Positions 1 to 9,258 of a stretch of DNA of 47,307 nucleotides are shown here, one piece after another. Every line of letters begins with the position of its first letter. Position 1 is the stretch's first letter. Both the position numbers and the translations under genes were made by a program. The stretch covers positions 1 to 47,307 of the forward strand of contig SHNE01000043.1 of assembly GCA_004295015.1 (NCBI GenBank), given 5' to 3'. Below the pieces are notes generated by a model, which saw only the letters and a program-made list of their open reading frames with translations, did not search any database and was not told the origin of the DNA. Source of the stretch: Bacteroidota bacterium. Lineage in GTDB: Bacteria; Bacteroidota; Bacteroidia; AKYH767-A; 2013-40CM-41-45.

Positions 1-76
1 TTATGGTCCAACCCAGCGTGAAGTAAGTCTCGATCTTGACCCGCTCTTCAAAATTTAATCGATTATAGTTTCTCAT
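1..76 (-). CDS. IS30-family transposase, N-terminal fragment (runs off left edge)
   Basis: The minus strand from an ATG at 74-76 reads MRNYNRLNFEERVKIE followed by TYFTLGWTI and then leaves the window. The pattern of a short start, Y..L..EER..IE and a following helix is the typical N-terminal helix-turn-helix entry of IS30-type transposases, which recognise the ends of the element and cut and join DNA with a DDE core not visible here. Only 25 codons are present, so intactness cannot be judged. The short repeated word ATGTTGCA at 75-82 and 99-106 lies just outside and could belong to the element end. The assignment rests on the N-terminal pattern alone. Confidence 0.6.
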   Translation of the reverse strand, partial: MRNYNRLNFEERVKIETYFTLGWTI

Positions 77-138
77 GTTGCAACATAATATTATTTTTAT
101 GTTGCATTAGAACATTGAATCTACCAAACTCTTATATC

Positions 139-1557
139 ATGAAACTAATTAATCAACTTTTGAATCAATTCTCATGTTTGAATATTGGAAAATTCAAGAG
201 TAAGGCAGCCATTACTGCGGCAGGAATAATAATTTTATGTACCCTTAGCGTTAGACTCTTTGCCCTGTCAGGCGGACTGGATATAAAGAGGGTTTATGAT
301 CACTTGAAAATTGGGAACACAGAGGTATTAAAGGACACGGTGAGGATGCAGAATATTCTTTTTGAAACGGGTACCGCCAAATTGCTTCCAAGTGATATTA
401 CTTATCTTAATTATATTTCCAATTACCTTATTCGGATTCCTACGGCGAATCTGATGCTTATCGGATACACAGATAATACGGGAACACAAGAGAGAAATCT
501 AGAGCTTTCCAGGAAGAGGGCTCTGGCAGTAAAAGATTACCTGATTAGTCAGAGGATTCCCAAGAGTCAAATCCGATCGGACGGAAGAGGACAAGGAAAT
601 CCAATTGCCGATAATTCAACCCCCGAGGGAAGACAGATGAATCGTCGGGTAGAATTGACCTTTTCATCTCCGGAAAATGCCTTACAAACCGGACCATCGA
701 GTAGCGGACCGGGAAGCCGAAAGGATGGAGGAAGCGGTACAGCAAGTGGATCTAATGCGGGCTCCGCTGCCACTGCAGAAACATATAGGATTAAGACAAC
801 CAGCGGAGAAACTATTGATGCACAATTCATCGTTTTTGACGAAGATGGATCCGTAGGTTATAAAGTAAATTTCTCGGGGGACTTCAAAAAGCTTCGTGCT
901 GCGGAAATATCCAGCATTACTTCATCCAATGGTTCTGTGCACTATGATGAAGCAAGAGTTAAGGAAATAAGTAAGGCTGCAGAGTTACCAAATCTTGAAC
1001 CTGTGTATGTAGCCCCGGCTAAAAGTGACGCCAAACCTGCATTTGATGTCGGCTCTAACACCCTTGGTTTTGCCCTTGGTACAGGAGTAAATTATAATTA
1101 CTACGGGAATTATGGCTTCTCACCGACCTTCGCCATAATTTTTGATCATGGAACAAGATCTATTTATTGGGGAACTATAGGTATAGGTGGAATTGTAGGC
1201 TATCGTTCAACTACCTATAATTACAGTTATGGTGAGTACAAAGCAAAGTGGACCAACATTCTTGTGGCCTTTCGCGGTACATATCATATAACCCTGCTGG
1301 CAAGTAAGAATAATAAGTTTGATCCTTACATCGGTATTATGGCCGGTGTTCGTATCAATACATACAAAGACACCTATTACGATTGGTATTATTCCAACTA
1401 CGGCTATCGTTACTCTTCCTACAGATACAATAATGTAAATGCCCTCACCGGCGGATTTATTGGAGCCAAATATAATTTTGCCAAAACATTCGGCGTTTTT
1501 GCTGAAGTTGGTTATGATATCACCGTTGCCAAATTCGGACTAAACCTTAATTTCTGA
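139..1557 (+). CDS. OmpA-family protein with C-terminal outer-membrane beta-barrel
   Basis: Predicted outer-membrane protein of about 472 residues. I chose the ATG at 139 over an upstream TTG at 115 because it gives a normal signal peptide: basic start, hydrophobic stretch ITAAGIIILCTLSV, then small residues. An OmpA-like peptidoglycan-binding domain follows at about residues 70-185, with ILFETGTAKL, GYTDNTG, LSRKRA, and a terminal N.RVEL. A Gly/Ser-rich linker comes next, then a segment that may be a small beta domain (TTSGETIDAQFI), then a Tyr/Gly-rich barrel ending in phenylalanine (LNLNF), typical of outer-membrane insertion. The domain order is reversed compared with classical OmpA, where the barrel comes first. 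Its TGA overlaps the ATG of the caspase-like gene (TGATG), so the two are probably translationally coupled. Confidence 0.8.
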   Translation: MKLINQLLNQFSCLNIGKFKSKAAITAAGIIILCTLSVRLFALSGGLDIKRVYDHLKIGNTEVLKDTVRMQNILFETGTAKLLPSDITYLNYISNYLIRIPTANLMLIGYTDNTGTQERNLELSRKRALAVKDYLISQRIPKSQIRSDGRGQGNPIADNSTPEGRQMNRRVELTFSSPENALQTGPSSSGPGSRKDGGSGTASGSNAGSAATAETYRIKTTSGETIDAQFIVFDEDGSVGYKVNFSGDFKKLRAAEISSITSSNGSVHYDEARVKEISKAAELPNLEPVYVAPAKSDAKPAFDVGSNTLGFALGTGVNYNYYGNYGFSPTFAIIFDHGTRSIYWGTIGIGGIVGYRSTTYNYSYGEYKAKWTNILVAFRGTYHITLLASKNNKFDPYIGIMAGVRINTYKDTYYDWYYSNYGYRYSSYRYNNVNALTGGFIGAKYNFAKTFGVFAEVGYDITVAKFGLNLNF

Positions 1558-2846
1558 TGTACCTTAATTTTCTCTTTGATACCTATACCCGATTTAGCAA
1601 GTGTGTTTTCCGTTTTCGGTATTTCGCAACTCTTGGATTGTTTATTTTTATTTTGTCGGATGCGTCTGCTCAGAAAATTACCTGGGAAAATTTGTTCAGG
1701 GTGACCAAGGCCAACTTCGAAATGAAGAAGAGTCTTGTACTTGAGCTGGGCTTTAATGAATGTACCAAGTTCGAACCACCGGTAGATGGGGTTATTTGGA
1801 AATGCCTGGACTGCAAAAGAGAAATGCAGAATAATTTACAAGGAACATGGTTTGAAAATATAATTATTTGTCCTGAAGACAAATCCATTATTTATTCTAC
1901 AGAAAACTCCACGTATTATAATGAACTCAAAGGGATGCTCAAGGATCGCTTCTCTTATCTGGAAATTTTGGAAGATGATGGGAATGAATCATCAGAAGGT
2001 GTTTTGGTTTTTAAAAAGGGGCCATCGAAAGTTGAGTTCTTTTCTGAGACAAGAGATGATGGATTTACTCAACATAGAATAAAACTTTCCGGAGAGAATA
2101 TGGAAACCGATACGGAAACCGTACAGATCAGTCAGGCAAAATACTATGCATTGATTATAGCTGAAGAGAATTACCAGATGACGCAGTATAATTTGAAGTA
2201 CCCTAAAAGAAATGCAGATTCATTATATTCAGTATTGACAACTAAATATAATTTCCCAAAGTCAAATTGTGTTTTGCTTAATAACAGCCCCACCAGAACA
2301 GAAATTTTCACTGAGCTGGACAAGTTTGTTAAACTCCGCAAGAATGACAATCTCCTGATTTTCTTTGCCGGTCATGGACTTTATGATAAGGGCTCCGGTC
2401 GGGGTTATTGGCTAACTTCTGATTATTCGGGTAATTTGTCGAACACCATTTCGAATCTTGATCTTTCAGGCTATCTGAAAAAGATAAAAAGTCATCACAT
2501 CCTGGTGATATCTGATGCCTGCTATAGCGGATCAATTTTCAACCTGAAACCGGATGAAACCGGTTCCAGGGCACCAACGATGAATGATATCTATGCGAGG
2601 AAAAGCCGGCAGGCACTAACCAGTGGCGAGCTGGAAAAGGTACCGGATAAAAGTACATTCTTCGAAAGCCTGATGAGCTTTTTGAATAGTAATGAAAGTG
2701 CGTACGTACAATTACCGCATCTGGTGCTGAATCTCGAAAAAAATTTAATGGACTTTCATGGCACCTCCATTCTGCACAAACAGATTTATGGACGACTATC
2801 AGATTGTGAAGATTATGGAGGCGAGTTTATCTTTATGAGACAGTAG
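1557..2846 (+). CDS. Secreted caspase-like (peptidase C14) protein
   Basis: Protein of 429 residues with a hydrophobic N-terminus (about residues 22-38, ending DASAQ) that looks like a signal peptide. Residues about 195-385 carry a caspase/metacaspase p20 fold: ALIIAEENY for the first strand, IFFAGHG with the catalytic His at about 273, and VISDACYSGS with the catalytic Cys at about 322. Both dyad residues are present. The N-terminal 150 residues are unrecognised. It starts inside the stop codon of the OmpA/barrel gene (TGATG), pointing to coupled expression in the envelope. It is convergent with a CHASE2 protein two bases downstream. Bacterial caspase-like proteins cut proteins in signalling or cell-death roles; the substrate here is unknown. 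Export makes a cytosolic death role less likely. Confidence 0.8.
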   Translation: MYLNFLFDTYTRFSKCVFRFRYFATLGLFIFILSDASAQKITWENLFRVTKANFEMKKSLVLELGFNECTKFEPPVDGVIWKCLDCKREMQNNLQGTWFENIIICPEDKSIIYSTENSTYYNELKGMLKDRFSYLEILEDDGNESSEGVLVFKKGPSKVEFFSETRDDGFTQHRIKLSGENMETDTETVQISQAKYYALIIAEENYQMTQYNLKYPKRNADSLYSVLTTKYNFPKSNCVLLNNSPTRTEIFTELDKFVKLRKNDNLLIFFAGHGLYDKGSGRGYWLTSDYSGNLSNTISNLDLSGYLKKIKSHHILVISDACYSGSIFNLKPDETGSRAPTMNDIYARKSRQALTSGELEKVPDKSTFFESLMSFLNSNESAYVQLPHLVLNLEKNLMDFHGTSILHKQIYGRLSDCEDYGGEFIFMRQ

Positions 2847-2848
2847 CA

Positions 2849-4228
2849 TTACTTCTTCATACGGTTTCCCCAGGATTTAAAAACCAATTCCATTACAACA
2901 AAGAACAGGAACAGTGAGATAATATTTACTAGTCTTCCTGAACTCGACAAGATGAAAATCATCATAGCGAAGAGAAGAAAAAAATGGATCTCGCCGAAGA
3001 AAACAATTTTGAACAATTTCTTTATAAAATACTTTATACCCGTTCCCGGTTTTGGTTCATTGCTTGTTTTGAACGACTGAAAGGTTACAAACAGGCTAAT
3101 GATTGTGAAGCATAAAAAAAGCAAGCCCCAAAACCGGATCACTTCCATGGCCTTTGTGTTCAGGAGATTTTCGATGAGGGCAGCTAAAATTAAACTCCCT
3201 TGTAAGACTTCATTTTGAAAAGTTTCGTGGCTGTCGCGTCCGCTTTTTTTAAATGAACCGACGATAATAATATTATTCGATTGACCCTTATTTTTTATCT
3301 GCGTGTCATACCGGAATAATTCACGATTATCAACAATAGCTGATCCTAAATCGTACACTATGATAGGAGAAACGGTTGATGTTGTGGACACACCGGAAAG
3401 ACTTATCTCCTCATCGTTTTGCATGTTTTCGCTGATGTCAAGAGAATCATATGGGATTGAATTGAATTCTAGAAGGTGATCAATAAATACAGAGCGTGAA
3501 TTCTCTGATTGCATAATTTTTAAACCTGTAAATCCCAAGAATGGAATTGGGCTTATGTTTTTTATGCCATTCACAAGTGTATATACTCTGAATGGCAAGC
3601 TGATTGCCCCATGTTCTTTCACCAGGTCATGGTTGAAGCATTTTTTATTATACGGTTTATCAGTAATGTCACCATAGAGTGAATCAGCAAATGTCAGGCT
3701 ATCAACCGGAATCATTGCAGGACTTGAAGCAAGAACCAGCCTTTTTGAATCAATGAACGATTCAATTGCTTTTTTCAATGTTGTATCATGGATGGTATTG
3801 ATGTCAAAGGCGATGTCAATAACTAATATGCCTTTAAATTCAGGCATGGAATCCAACATGTAAATAAAGTCAGCTAATTTTTTCCTGTCGGTGAGTTTTA
3901 CTACTTCTCCTGTTTTGGGATCTTTATAAAGCAGAGAGTCAGAATCGTCATTAATGTCTATGAAGGTCATGTTCTTTCTCACAAATTCGAGTGAACGTTC
4001 GATCCGATCATTGAAAATAAAACTTCCTGCAAGATTCATTGACTCGCCTTGTCGGTATGTAGGTAAATGTTGATCGAATAAGGCGACGATCACCGACAAA
4101 ACGAATCCTATAAAAATAGAAAAAGCAATTTTTCGTCTTTTATTTAAGTAGATATGCCTGGCAGCATAATAAAAAAACAGGCCAAAGAAAAGTAAGTAAA
4201 AAGTAAAATGGATAATCTGATCAGTCAT
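2849..4228 (-). CDS. CHASE2-domain membrane protein without an output domain
   Basis: Protein of 459 residues with two N-terminal membrane segments (about 5-28 and 33-52), a large extracytoplasmic region, and about three C-terminal membrane segments (about 360-455). The middle matches the CHASE2 layout: FIDINDDS near the start, GILVIDIAFD, a stretch on RLVLASSPA, and IIVGSFKKSGRD.HETF followed by G.LI.AA.IENLL just before the membrane. CHASE2 is an extracellular sensor usually followed by a kinase, cyclase or other cytoplasmic output domain. Here the protein ends after the membrane helices, so any output must come from a partner. It lies 15 bases downstream of a secreted-protein gene on the same strand and is tail-to-tail with the caspase-like gene. 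CHASE2 and caspase domains are known to occur together in other bacteria. Confidence 0.7.
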   Translation of the reverse strand: MTDQIIHFTFYLLFFGLFFYYAARHIYLNKRRKIAFSIFIGFVLSVIVALFDQHLPTYRQGESMNLAGSFIFNDRIERSLEFVRKNMTFIDINDDSDSLLYKDPKTGEVVKLTDRKKLADFIYMLDSMPEFKGILVIDIAFDINTIHDTTLKKAIESFIDSKRLVLASSPAMIPVDSLTFADSLYGDITDKPYNKKCFNHDLVKEHGAISLPFRVYTLVNGIKNISPIPFLGFTGLKIMQSENSRSVFIDHLLEFNSIPYDSLDISENMQNDEEISLSGVSTTSTVSPIIVYDLGSAIVDNRELFRYDTQIKNKGQSNNIIIVGSFKKSGRDSHETFQNEVLQGSLILAALIENLLNTKAMEVIRFWGLLFLCFTIISLFVTFQSFKTSNEPKPGTGIKYFIKKLFKIVFFGEIHFFLLFAMMIFILSSSGRLVNIISLFLFFVVMELVFKSWGNRMKK

Positions 4229-4243
4229 ACCAGAAGTCTGGAT

Positions 4244-5023
4244 CTATATATGTCGGAACCATTGCAGCACTTCTCCGGCCTGACATTTTCCCCAGCGGAG
4301 GTAGATATATGCCTGAATCTGTTGAACCATATCATGTGGATCAAATGTATTACCCGGCAGCGTGATGGCTTTAACGAATTCCCTGAGCTCCTCTTTTTCT
4401 TCATTACCCAGAAAAAGTAATGTCGAGGAGTACGTTTTTTTAGGGTATGTCTTGCAGGAAAGTTCCGCAGTAAAATAAGTTCCGGGAATAACTTTAAATG
4501 CTGAGGCAGTTAAAAATACCGGCGCGTATTCATTGGGATGATCAAAAGCCTGGCCATTACCAACCATATGTATACACTCATTCGACAGCTCATACAGTTT
4601 GGAAAAGTCGAGACACAAAGTATCGAAAATCACTATGGTGTCTTTGTAATACTCCTCGAAATCGGAGAGGTTATAAAACTCCAATCCGCTGCTTCTGGAA
4701 ACCAGACTAACCAATTGTTCTTTCTTTTCAAAACGTTCAGAAGAAATGGTATGCTTTGTTATGTTATCATTCAGCTTAACGATATAGAATGAATAGTGTT
4801 GACCCTGTTTTGGAAGATAATTTTTTCTGGCATAGTCCGGAAATGTAAGGTTCGGGTTGGAGCGGAACTCCGTTTTTTGGAAATCAGCTTGAAGCTTTAT
4901 TTTTATATCTTCTGTTAAACCCTTTTCATTTTTGGGAAAGGAAAGCACATAGTTGGTCTGACTAAATGTGTTTTGTGTAATTAATATGAAAAGAATTAAA
5001 AGACAAATCTTATATATCTTCAT
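4244..5023 (-). CDS. Secreted protein of unknown function, upstream of CHASE2 gene
   Basis: I do not recognise this 259-residue protein. The start at 5023 gives a clear signal peptide (MKIYKICLLILFILI, then TQNTFSQ). A longer reading from 5110 would add 29 residues ahead of it and overlap the neighbouring gene. The mature part is mixed alpha/beta with several Tyr- and Phe-rich strands, and has four cysteines spread along it (for example LSCKTYPKK and YLRWGKCQAG). It ends 15 bases before the CHASE2 start on the same strand, so the two are probably an operon and the products may act together in the periplasm. Confidence 0.65.
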   Translation of the reverse strand: MKIYKICLLILFILITQNTFSQTNYVLSFPKNEKGLTEDIKIKLQADFQKTEFRSNPNLTFPDYARKNYLPKQGQHYSFYIVKLNDNITKHTISSERFEKKEQLVSLVSRSSGLEFYNLSDFEEYYKDTIVIFDTLCLDFSKLYELSNECIHMVGNGQAFDHPNEYAPVFLTASAFKVIPGTYFTAELSCKTYPKKTYSSTLLFLGNEEKEELREFVKAITLPGNTFDPHDMVQQIQAYIYLRWGKCQAGEVLQWFRHI

Positions 5024-5078
5024 GATAAAAGGATTTATAAGGTAAATATAATAATTATTCTCAATGCCAAATCTGCCT

Positions 5079-5543
5079 TTAGCTGCTGATTTTCTTTTCG
5101 GAATGCCCACTTATATATCTCCTTAGTCCGATCAGTATTATTACACAGGCAAAAATCATTGCCAGGGAGAGAGAAATTAGCAGAAATGAAATTAAGCTTT
5201 CGATGATCGGTGGGCCGTCTTTTCCTCCTGATATTGGCATCATTTTTCCTGCTCCGGTAATGGCGGCAATAGTTACAGCTATATAATTAGCAAAAGAGGC
5301 ATAGAGTAGCAGCCAATATGAAAAGAATAAATAGCGCTTGTTTACGATGAGTTTATTCCAGATAAGTCCGACTATAACCAAGAGCATTCCATTCATCATG
5401 CCTTCAAGATGGGCAGAAAGACCCATTCTTGGATTGGTCATTACAGGAATAAACAAGCCGCTAATTAATCCGACTAAAAGCAATAGAATTCCGAAGAAAA
5501 GAAGCCGATCGGATTGAACTTGCTGATTATTTTTACCATCCAT
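5079..5543 (-). CDS. HabA/StyC-like membrane protein (hydroxylaminobenzene mutase / styrene-oxide isomerase family)
   Basis: Four-helix membrane protein of 154 residues. The start at 5543 (MDGKNNQQ) is preferred over one 16 codons upstream because it precedes the first helix cleanly. The conserved block NPRMGLSAHLEGMMNGMLL, followed by LLYASFANYIAV and MMPISGG, is how I recognise the family that includes hydroxylaminobenzene mutase HabA and styrene-oxide isomerase StyC. Members are small integral membrane proteins; StyC binds haem through conserved histidines. Bacteroidota members are often labelled 'hydrogenase', for which there is no support here. No aromatic degradation genes are nearby, so the substrate is unknown. 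The real start of the next gene downstream (5023) leaves a 55-base gap. Confidence 0.7.
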   Translation of the reverse strand: MDGKNNQQVQSDRLLFFGILLLLVGLISGLFIPVMTNPRMGLSAHLEGMMNGMLLVIVGLIWNKLIVNKRYLFFSYWLLLYASFANYIAVTIAAITGAGKMMPISGGKDGPPIIESLISFLLISLSLAMIFACVIILIGLRRYISGHSEKKISS

Positions 5544-5834
5544 GAAATTAACTATTGAGTTTTTAAATATGAAAATAAAAAATACATACATTTTCCATTA
5601 CCTGATCTCTTGGCCCATTCCCGGGTGTCATTAACAATTGTTTCATTGATGGATATGTATTTTAGATTGAAATTCAATCAGAGAATCAGTAGCAGACAAT
5701 ACTTCTCTATTACATTTATCCTATTGTTCGTCTATTTTGTCATGGAGCCGGTTCTGCAACCCGGCATGATTAATCAGACAGTATCTTTAGTGCTACGACT
5801 ATAGCAAAGACGATTATTTAAATTCCGGGAAATT

Positions 5835-6260
5835 CTATTTTATTTTTGACAGAACCAATAAAAGTCCGTCTCCATCTTCCAGGATTCTTTGCTTGTTATA
5901 GAAGAATACACGAAAGTTATAGTGTCTGTCATTTAATGCAAAGCTTATGGCATGAGTATTTGTGTTACGCACATAAGCTACAGTACTGTGCTTTCCATTC
6001 TGATTGATTGTCAATGAATCGGATTGAAAATCCATTTCTATATCCTTTGTCTCAGCCTGGCTTTTATCGTTGGGGTTAATAACAAAAGGACAAATATCAC
6101 AATTGGCCATGCTGGCTTTATCTATAACTTCCATTGCGCAAGTTGCGACCCATTTGCCTTTTAAATACATTTCCGAAATCGGACCTTCATCTTGTCCATG
6201 GGCGGTGTTTAAAAGAAGAAACAGTGAAAGCAGGGTAAAAATATTTTTAAAATGTTTCAT
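5835..6260 (-). CDS. Small secreted protein, unknown
   Basis: Unrecognised 141-residue protein. It has a textbook signal peptide (MKHFKNIFTLLSLFLLL, then NTAHGQ). The mature part opens with LKGKWVATCAMEV and later has alternating polar/hydrophobic strands (DIEMDFQSDSLTIN, HAISFALNDRHYNFRV), as in small lipocalin-like or calycin domains of Bacteroidota, but no defining motif is present. Three cysteines (C in VATCAM, and the pair NCDIC) could bind metal or form a disulfide. It is a single gene on the minus strand. The lipocalin-like idea is only a shape argument. Confidence 0.6.
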   Translation of the reverse strand: MKHFKNIFTLLSLFLLLNTAHGQDEGPISEMYLKGKWVATCAMEVIDKASMANCDICPFVINPNDKSQAETKDIEMDFQSDSLTINQNGKHSTVAYVRNTNTHAISFALNDRHYNFRVFFYNKQRILEDGDGLLLVLSKIK

Positions 6261-6311
6261 CAGACAGTGTTTTATATTGGTTTAATAAGGGAGGCCATTT
6301 TGAAATTGATT

Positions 6312-6677
6312 CTACGCAACCCGCAATATCTTTTCCATCTTTCGTCCTTTCGCTAACTCATCTACCAGCTTGTCTAAATACCTTACCTGTTTGGTTAAGG
6401 TGTTTTCGATTTCCTCAATTCGATAGCCACAAATTACTCCGGTAATTAGTTTTGCATTGGGGTTTAATTTGGCTTTTTGAAAAAACTTTTCAAAGGTTAC
6501 TTTTTCTTCAATGAGTTTTTGTAATTTTTTTTCGTCATAGCCGGTTAGCCATTCAATTACCTGATGCAACTCAGCTATAGTTCTGTCTTTCTTTTCGACT
6601 TTCGTGACATAATGAGGATATACCGATGCGAATGTCATCTTTGCAATGCGTTCGTCGTGATGGGCTGTACTGCTCAT
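6312..6677 (-). CDS. DUF2200 family protein
   Basis: Protein of 121 residues that matches DUF2200 over its full length: [50 protein letters not shown], and the C-terminal [15 protein letters not shown]. Its length is normal for the family. The function is unknown; the proteins are cytosolic and usually encoded by single genes in accessory regions. The start codon at 6677 ([10 protein letters not shown]) agrees with the family start. Confidence 0.85.
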   Translation of the reverse strand: MSSTAHHDERIAKMTFASVYPHYVTKVEKKDRTIAELHQVIEWLTGYDEKKLQKLIEEKVTFEKFFQKAKLNPNAKLITGVICGYRIEEIENTLTKQVRYLDKLVDELAKGRKMEKILRVA

Positions 6678-6929
6678 GTTTTATTTTTCTGACGTTATAA
6701 TTAAACTAATTTCAGATTGTATTAATTCTTGTTAACAGCAATACACTTCTATTGCCTTTTTTAGCAAAACCGGCGAGCTTACTTGAACGTATAAAAATAT
6801 GGAAATAATTGTAAAATACAATGAATACTATTTGTTGATATAAGTTTACCTGGGAGAATAGTATAGAGCTTTTGAATTCATTGCAATCAAGGCCTGCTCG
6901 AAATATTTGGCTTAATGAGAATGGTATTT

Positions 6930-7559
6930 CTACAGTTCATTATTAATTTTTTCAAGATATATCTTTAAAGTCTTTATTTTTTCTTTCTCTTTTTCATTGT
7001 TAAACTCTTCTAAAAGTTGAGGATAATCTGCGAGTAAGTCGGCAATATATTCTACTGTCAGATTCCGAATTGTTCCTCTTGAGAAGTTGAAAACATTATG
7101 CCTTTTGTTTACATTCTCATTCTTTATTTTATTTGCGGTAATGCCGGCCCCAATTACCCCATACATAATTTGAGAGTTTGTAATTCTCCGTTGTTGATTG
7201 GCAGACATAAGCGGAGGAGCCTTAAAATAATAGTAATTACCCTTCTTTTCGAATTTAACAAAACACTTGGGAAAGCCATAACCGTAACGATATATGTTTA
7301 AATAAAAAGAACTGTCACAATCAATGATCCAAATTCCAAATTTCAGTTCTTTTTCACTTGCAATATCACTTACAGACATTAATTTATAGGCATTGACAAT
7401 TTCTTTGTCCTTCTTTTTGAAAATAAATAGTCCGCTAAGAAATGGCTTATTTTCCTCGTATACTTGTATGTACCTGTAAGCATTCCCTGAGATGGTATCC
7501 TTTTGCGCTGAGGCAACATACGTAATGAAAAAAGATATTGTCAAAAAAAGCGCCTTCAT
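6930..7559 (-). CDS. Secreted protein, unknown
   Basis: Unrecognised 209-residue protein. The N-terminus (MKALFLTISFFITYVASAQ) is a good signal peptide. The mature part is rich in Lys, Tyr and Phe and has a short hydrophobic patch (IMYGVIGAGITA) near residue 140. The C-terminus is a highly charged helix (NNEKEKEKIKTLKIYLEK) that may form a coiled coil. No catalytic or binding motif is seen. It stands alone on the minus strand at the left end of the repeat-punctuated accessory region. Confidence 0.6.
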   Translation of the reverse strand: MKALFLTISFFITYVASAQKDTISGNAYRYIQVYEENKPFLSGLFIFKKKDKEIVNAYKLMSVSDIASEKELKFGIWIIDCDSSFYLNIYRYGYGFPKCFVKFEKKGNYYYFKAPPLMSANQQRRITNSQIMYGVIGAGITANKIKNENVNKRHNVFNFSRGTIRNLTVEYIADLLADYPQLLEEFNNEKEKEKIKTLKIYLEKINNEL

Positions 7560-7757
7560 TAATTTATTAGGATAGTAAGACTAATTTGAAGTGAAATTTT
7601 CAAAAGGCCCATCGATGGGATTATAAGGTGCGGGCATCAACCAATTTACCGCTTATAAAAGTATATAATTTAGTGAAAGTATAAAATGTGTAACTCCGGG
7701 CCGCTTCGACGACCGGACTTGCTCGTTATAATAGATCAGATACAAGAATCTTAATTT

Positions 7758-8174
7758 TTAATTGGTCTGACTTCGCCCCGCTTTGTTTAATTTGTAACCC
7801 AGGTAGCTTCCAAGGAATTTTGCTGCATTAGCAAGTACAAATATTAAAATGAATTCAGACCATTTAACTCCTGATGCCGTAATTAAAATAACATCCAATA
7901 AAATATAGGTTAATGGAAAATACATGGCTAATTTGAATGCATTTGGATATTCTTTTTTCTTCCAGTATCGGGACACGAGAAAAAAAACAATTAAGCCAAA
8001 TAGGCCTGAAATATAGGGTGCTGATTCATTTGCATGAGCTTCATAAACACTTTGGTCTTGTCCGGGATTTATAAGATAAGAATACACAGCTACTTCAATG
8101 AATGAGATAATAACCAGAGTTATCATAGTCATAATTGCTAATCCAATTAATTTTAAAATGATATATTTTTTCAT
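7758..8174 (-). CDS. Small four-helix membrane protein, unknown
   Basis: Protein of 138 residues with four hydrophobic segments at about residues 6-33, 53-67, 81-99 and 107-125, separated by short charged loops (RYWKKKEYPNAFK). No conserved motif is recognised. It is single on the minus strand, followed by gap sequence containing a hairpin-repeat copy on its upstream side. The codon pattern and clean start (MKKYIILKLIG) make it a likely real gene. Confidence 0.55.
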   Translation of the reverse strand: MKKYIILKLIGLAIMTMITLVIISFIEVAVYSYLINPGQDQSVYEAHANESAPYISGLFGLIVFFLVSRYWKKKEYPNAFKLAMYFPLTYILLDVILITASGVKWSEFILIFVLANAAKFLGSYLGYKLNKAGRSQTN

Positions 8175-8704
8175 GGCTTATTTCTTTGAGATTTGTTACG
8201 TAATTGTTTTTCCGTTCTTTTATACCTGTTTATTTCATACTTTTACCAAGGAGTTTATATGAAATTTTCCGGAACATCTTCAAGCGAATACAAGCTTTTT
8301 CATCCGTCGGAGTAACCAGATCTGCTTTGGAACGAACCATTTTTCCTGCAATAAATGTAAGTAATTAAATCAATTTGCAAATTGATTTAATAGTGGCTGT
8401 TGTATGGGACGGGATCAGCCTGCGCTTTTGGCAATCGACCCATGTGTTTACTGAGCAGGCTTGACAGAAGGAGCTTGATTCCAACATAAATATAAGCTTG
8501 TAAATAGATTTACAATATGGATAAATTGATCACTGGAAGCCTGCAGTGAAGGTTGCATTAAGCTGTGCCTACAAGCATTACTTTTTTCCATTTCGATTCT
8601 TTCCCAATCAAGTGCCGGCTAAGGTTGGAGTTTTCAAAAACCATATAAGCTTGATAAGGAGTTTAAGGTTTAGAAAGACGAAGCCTAATTTTCCACATGC
8701 ATCG
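8175..8704. repeat. Gene-free stretch with interspersed hairpin repeat (copy A)
   Basis: No convincing gene. A degenerate copy of the ~180 bp hairpin repeat runs about 8278-8450. Its AT core ATAAATGTAAGTAATTAAAT is at 8351-8370, preceded by GAACCATTTTTCCTGCA as in the better copies. The right arm (GGGACGGGATCAGCCTGCGC) is recognisable but decayed. A short plus-strand reading frame over 8546-8830 is antisense to the DUF1801 gene and has no coding features. Confidence 0.6.
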
Positions 8705-9121
8705 TCATTGAAATCCATATCGTATTGCTTGTTCAAGGATGTGAATGTCTATATGTTTCAGCGTTTTAAATTTAATACAGTAGCCGGATACACTCGCTTT
8801 CCCTATTTTTTCCCCATATGTTTTAATTAGATAATTCTTATCTTCAATACCCATTATATACACAGAGATGCCGCTTGTATTTGCGCTGATACCGATTCGA
8901 TAAAACTCCTTGACTTTTCCATCAGCATATTTTATTGTGTGAATTCCATATCCGATATTAGGATTAGAAACAATTTTGTTTTCACTGTTTCTTCCATCCA
9001 GGAACCATAATTTTGTTGCGGGTGCCAGTCCCAGAATTATGTGGTGCAATTCCTGTATCTCGCTGCGTTTTGGTTCAGCCAGACTGTCTATATACTTTTG
9101 GATTTGTTTTTCTGTATTCAT
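8705..9121 (-). CDS. DUF1801 (YdhG-like) domain protein
   Basis: Protein of 138 residues. The pattern IQKYIDSLAEPKRSEIQELHHII, WFLDGRNSENK, NIGYGIHTIKYADG and the final helix fits the DUF1801 fold, a small cytosolic alpha/beta domain seen alone or with DNA-binding partners. The function is unknown. It is a single gene with a start at 9121 (MNTEKQIQ). A decayed hairpin repeat lies downstream of its stop. Confidence 0.75.
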   Translation of the reverse strand: MNTEKQIQKYIDSLAEPKRSEIQELHHIILGLAPATKLWFLDGRNSENKIVSNPNIGYGIHTIKYADGKVKEFYRIGISANTSGISVYIMGIEDKNYLIKTYGEKIGKASVSGYCIKFKTLKHIDIHILEQAIRYGFQ

Positions 9122-9258
9122 GTCCCATTCAGGTAAATGAGTGGCCGATAACGATTTGCAAATTTCTCTTCCGACTCAACCATTATTAAATTAAGAGATT
9201 AATGCGCCGGTGATTGTCCCGGCTAATTCACTTAAACCAATCTGAATGTACAACAATT

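Noticed and set aside
5610..5804. A 64-codon plus-strand gene
   Set aside because: No family, no clear start context, opposite to its neighbours; likely a chance open frame in a 240-base gap.
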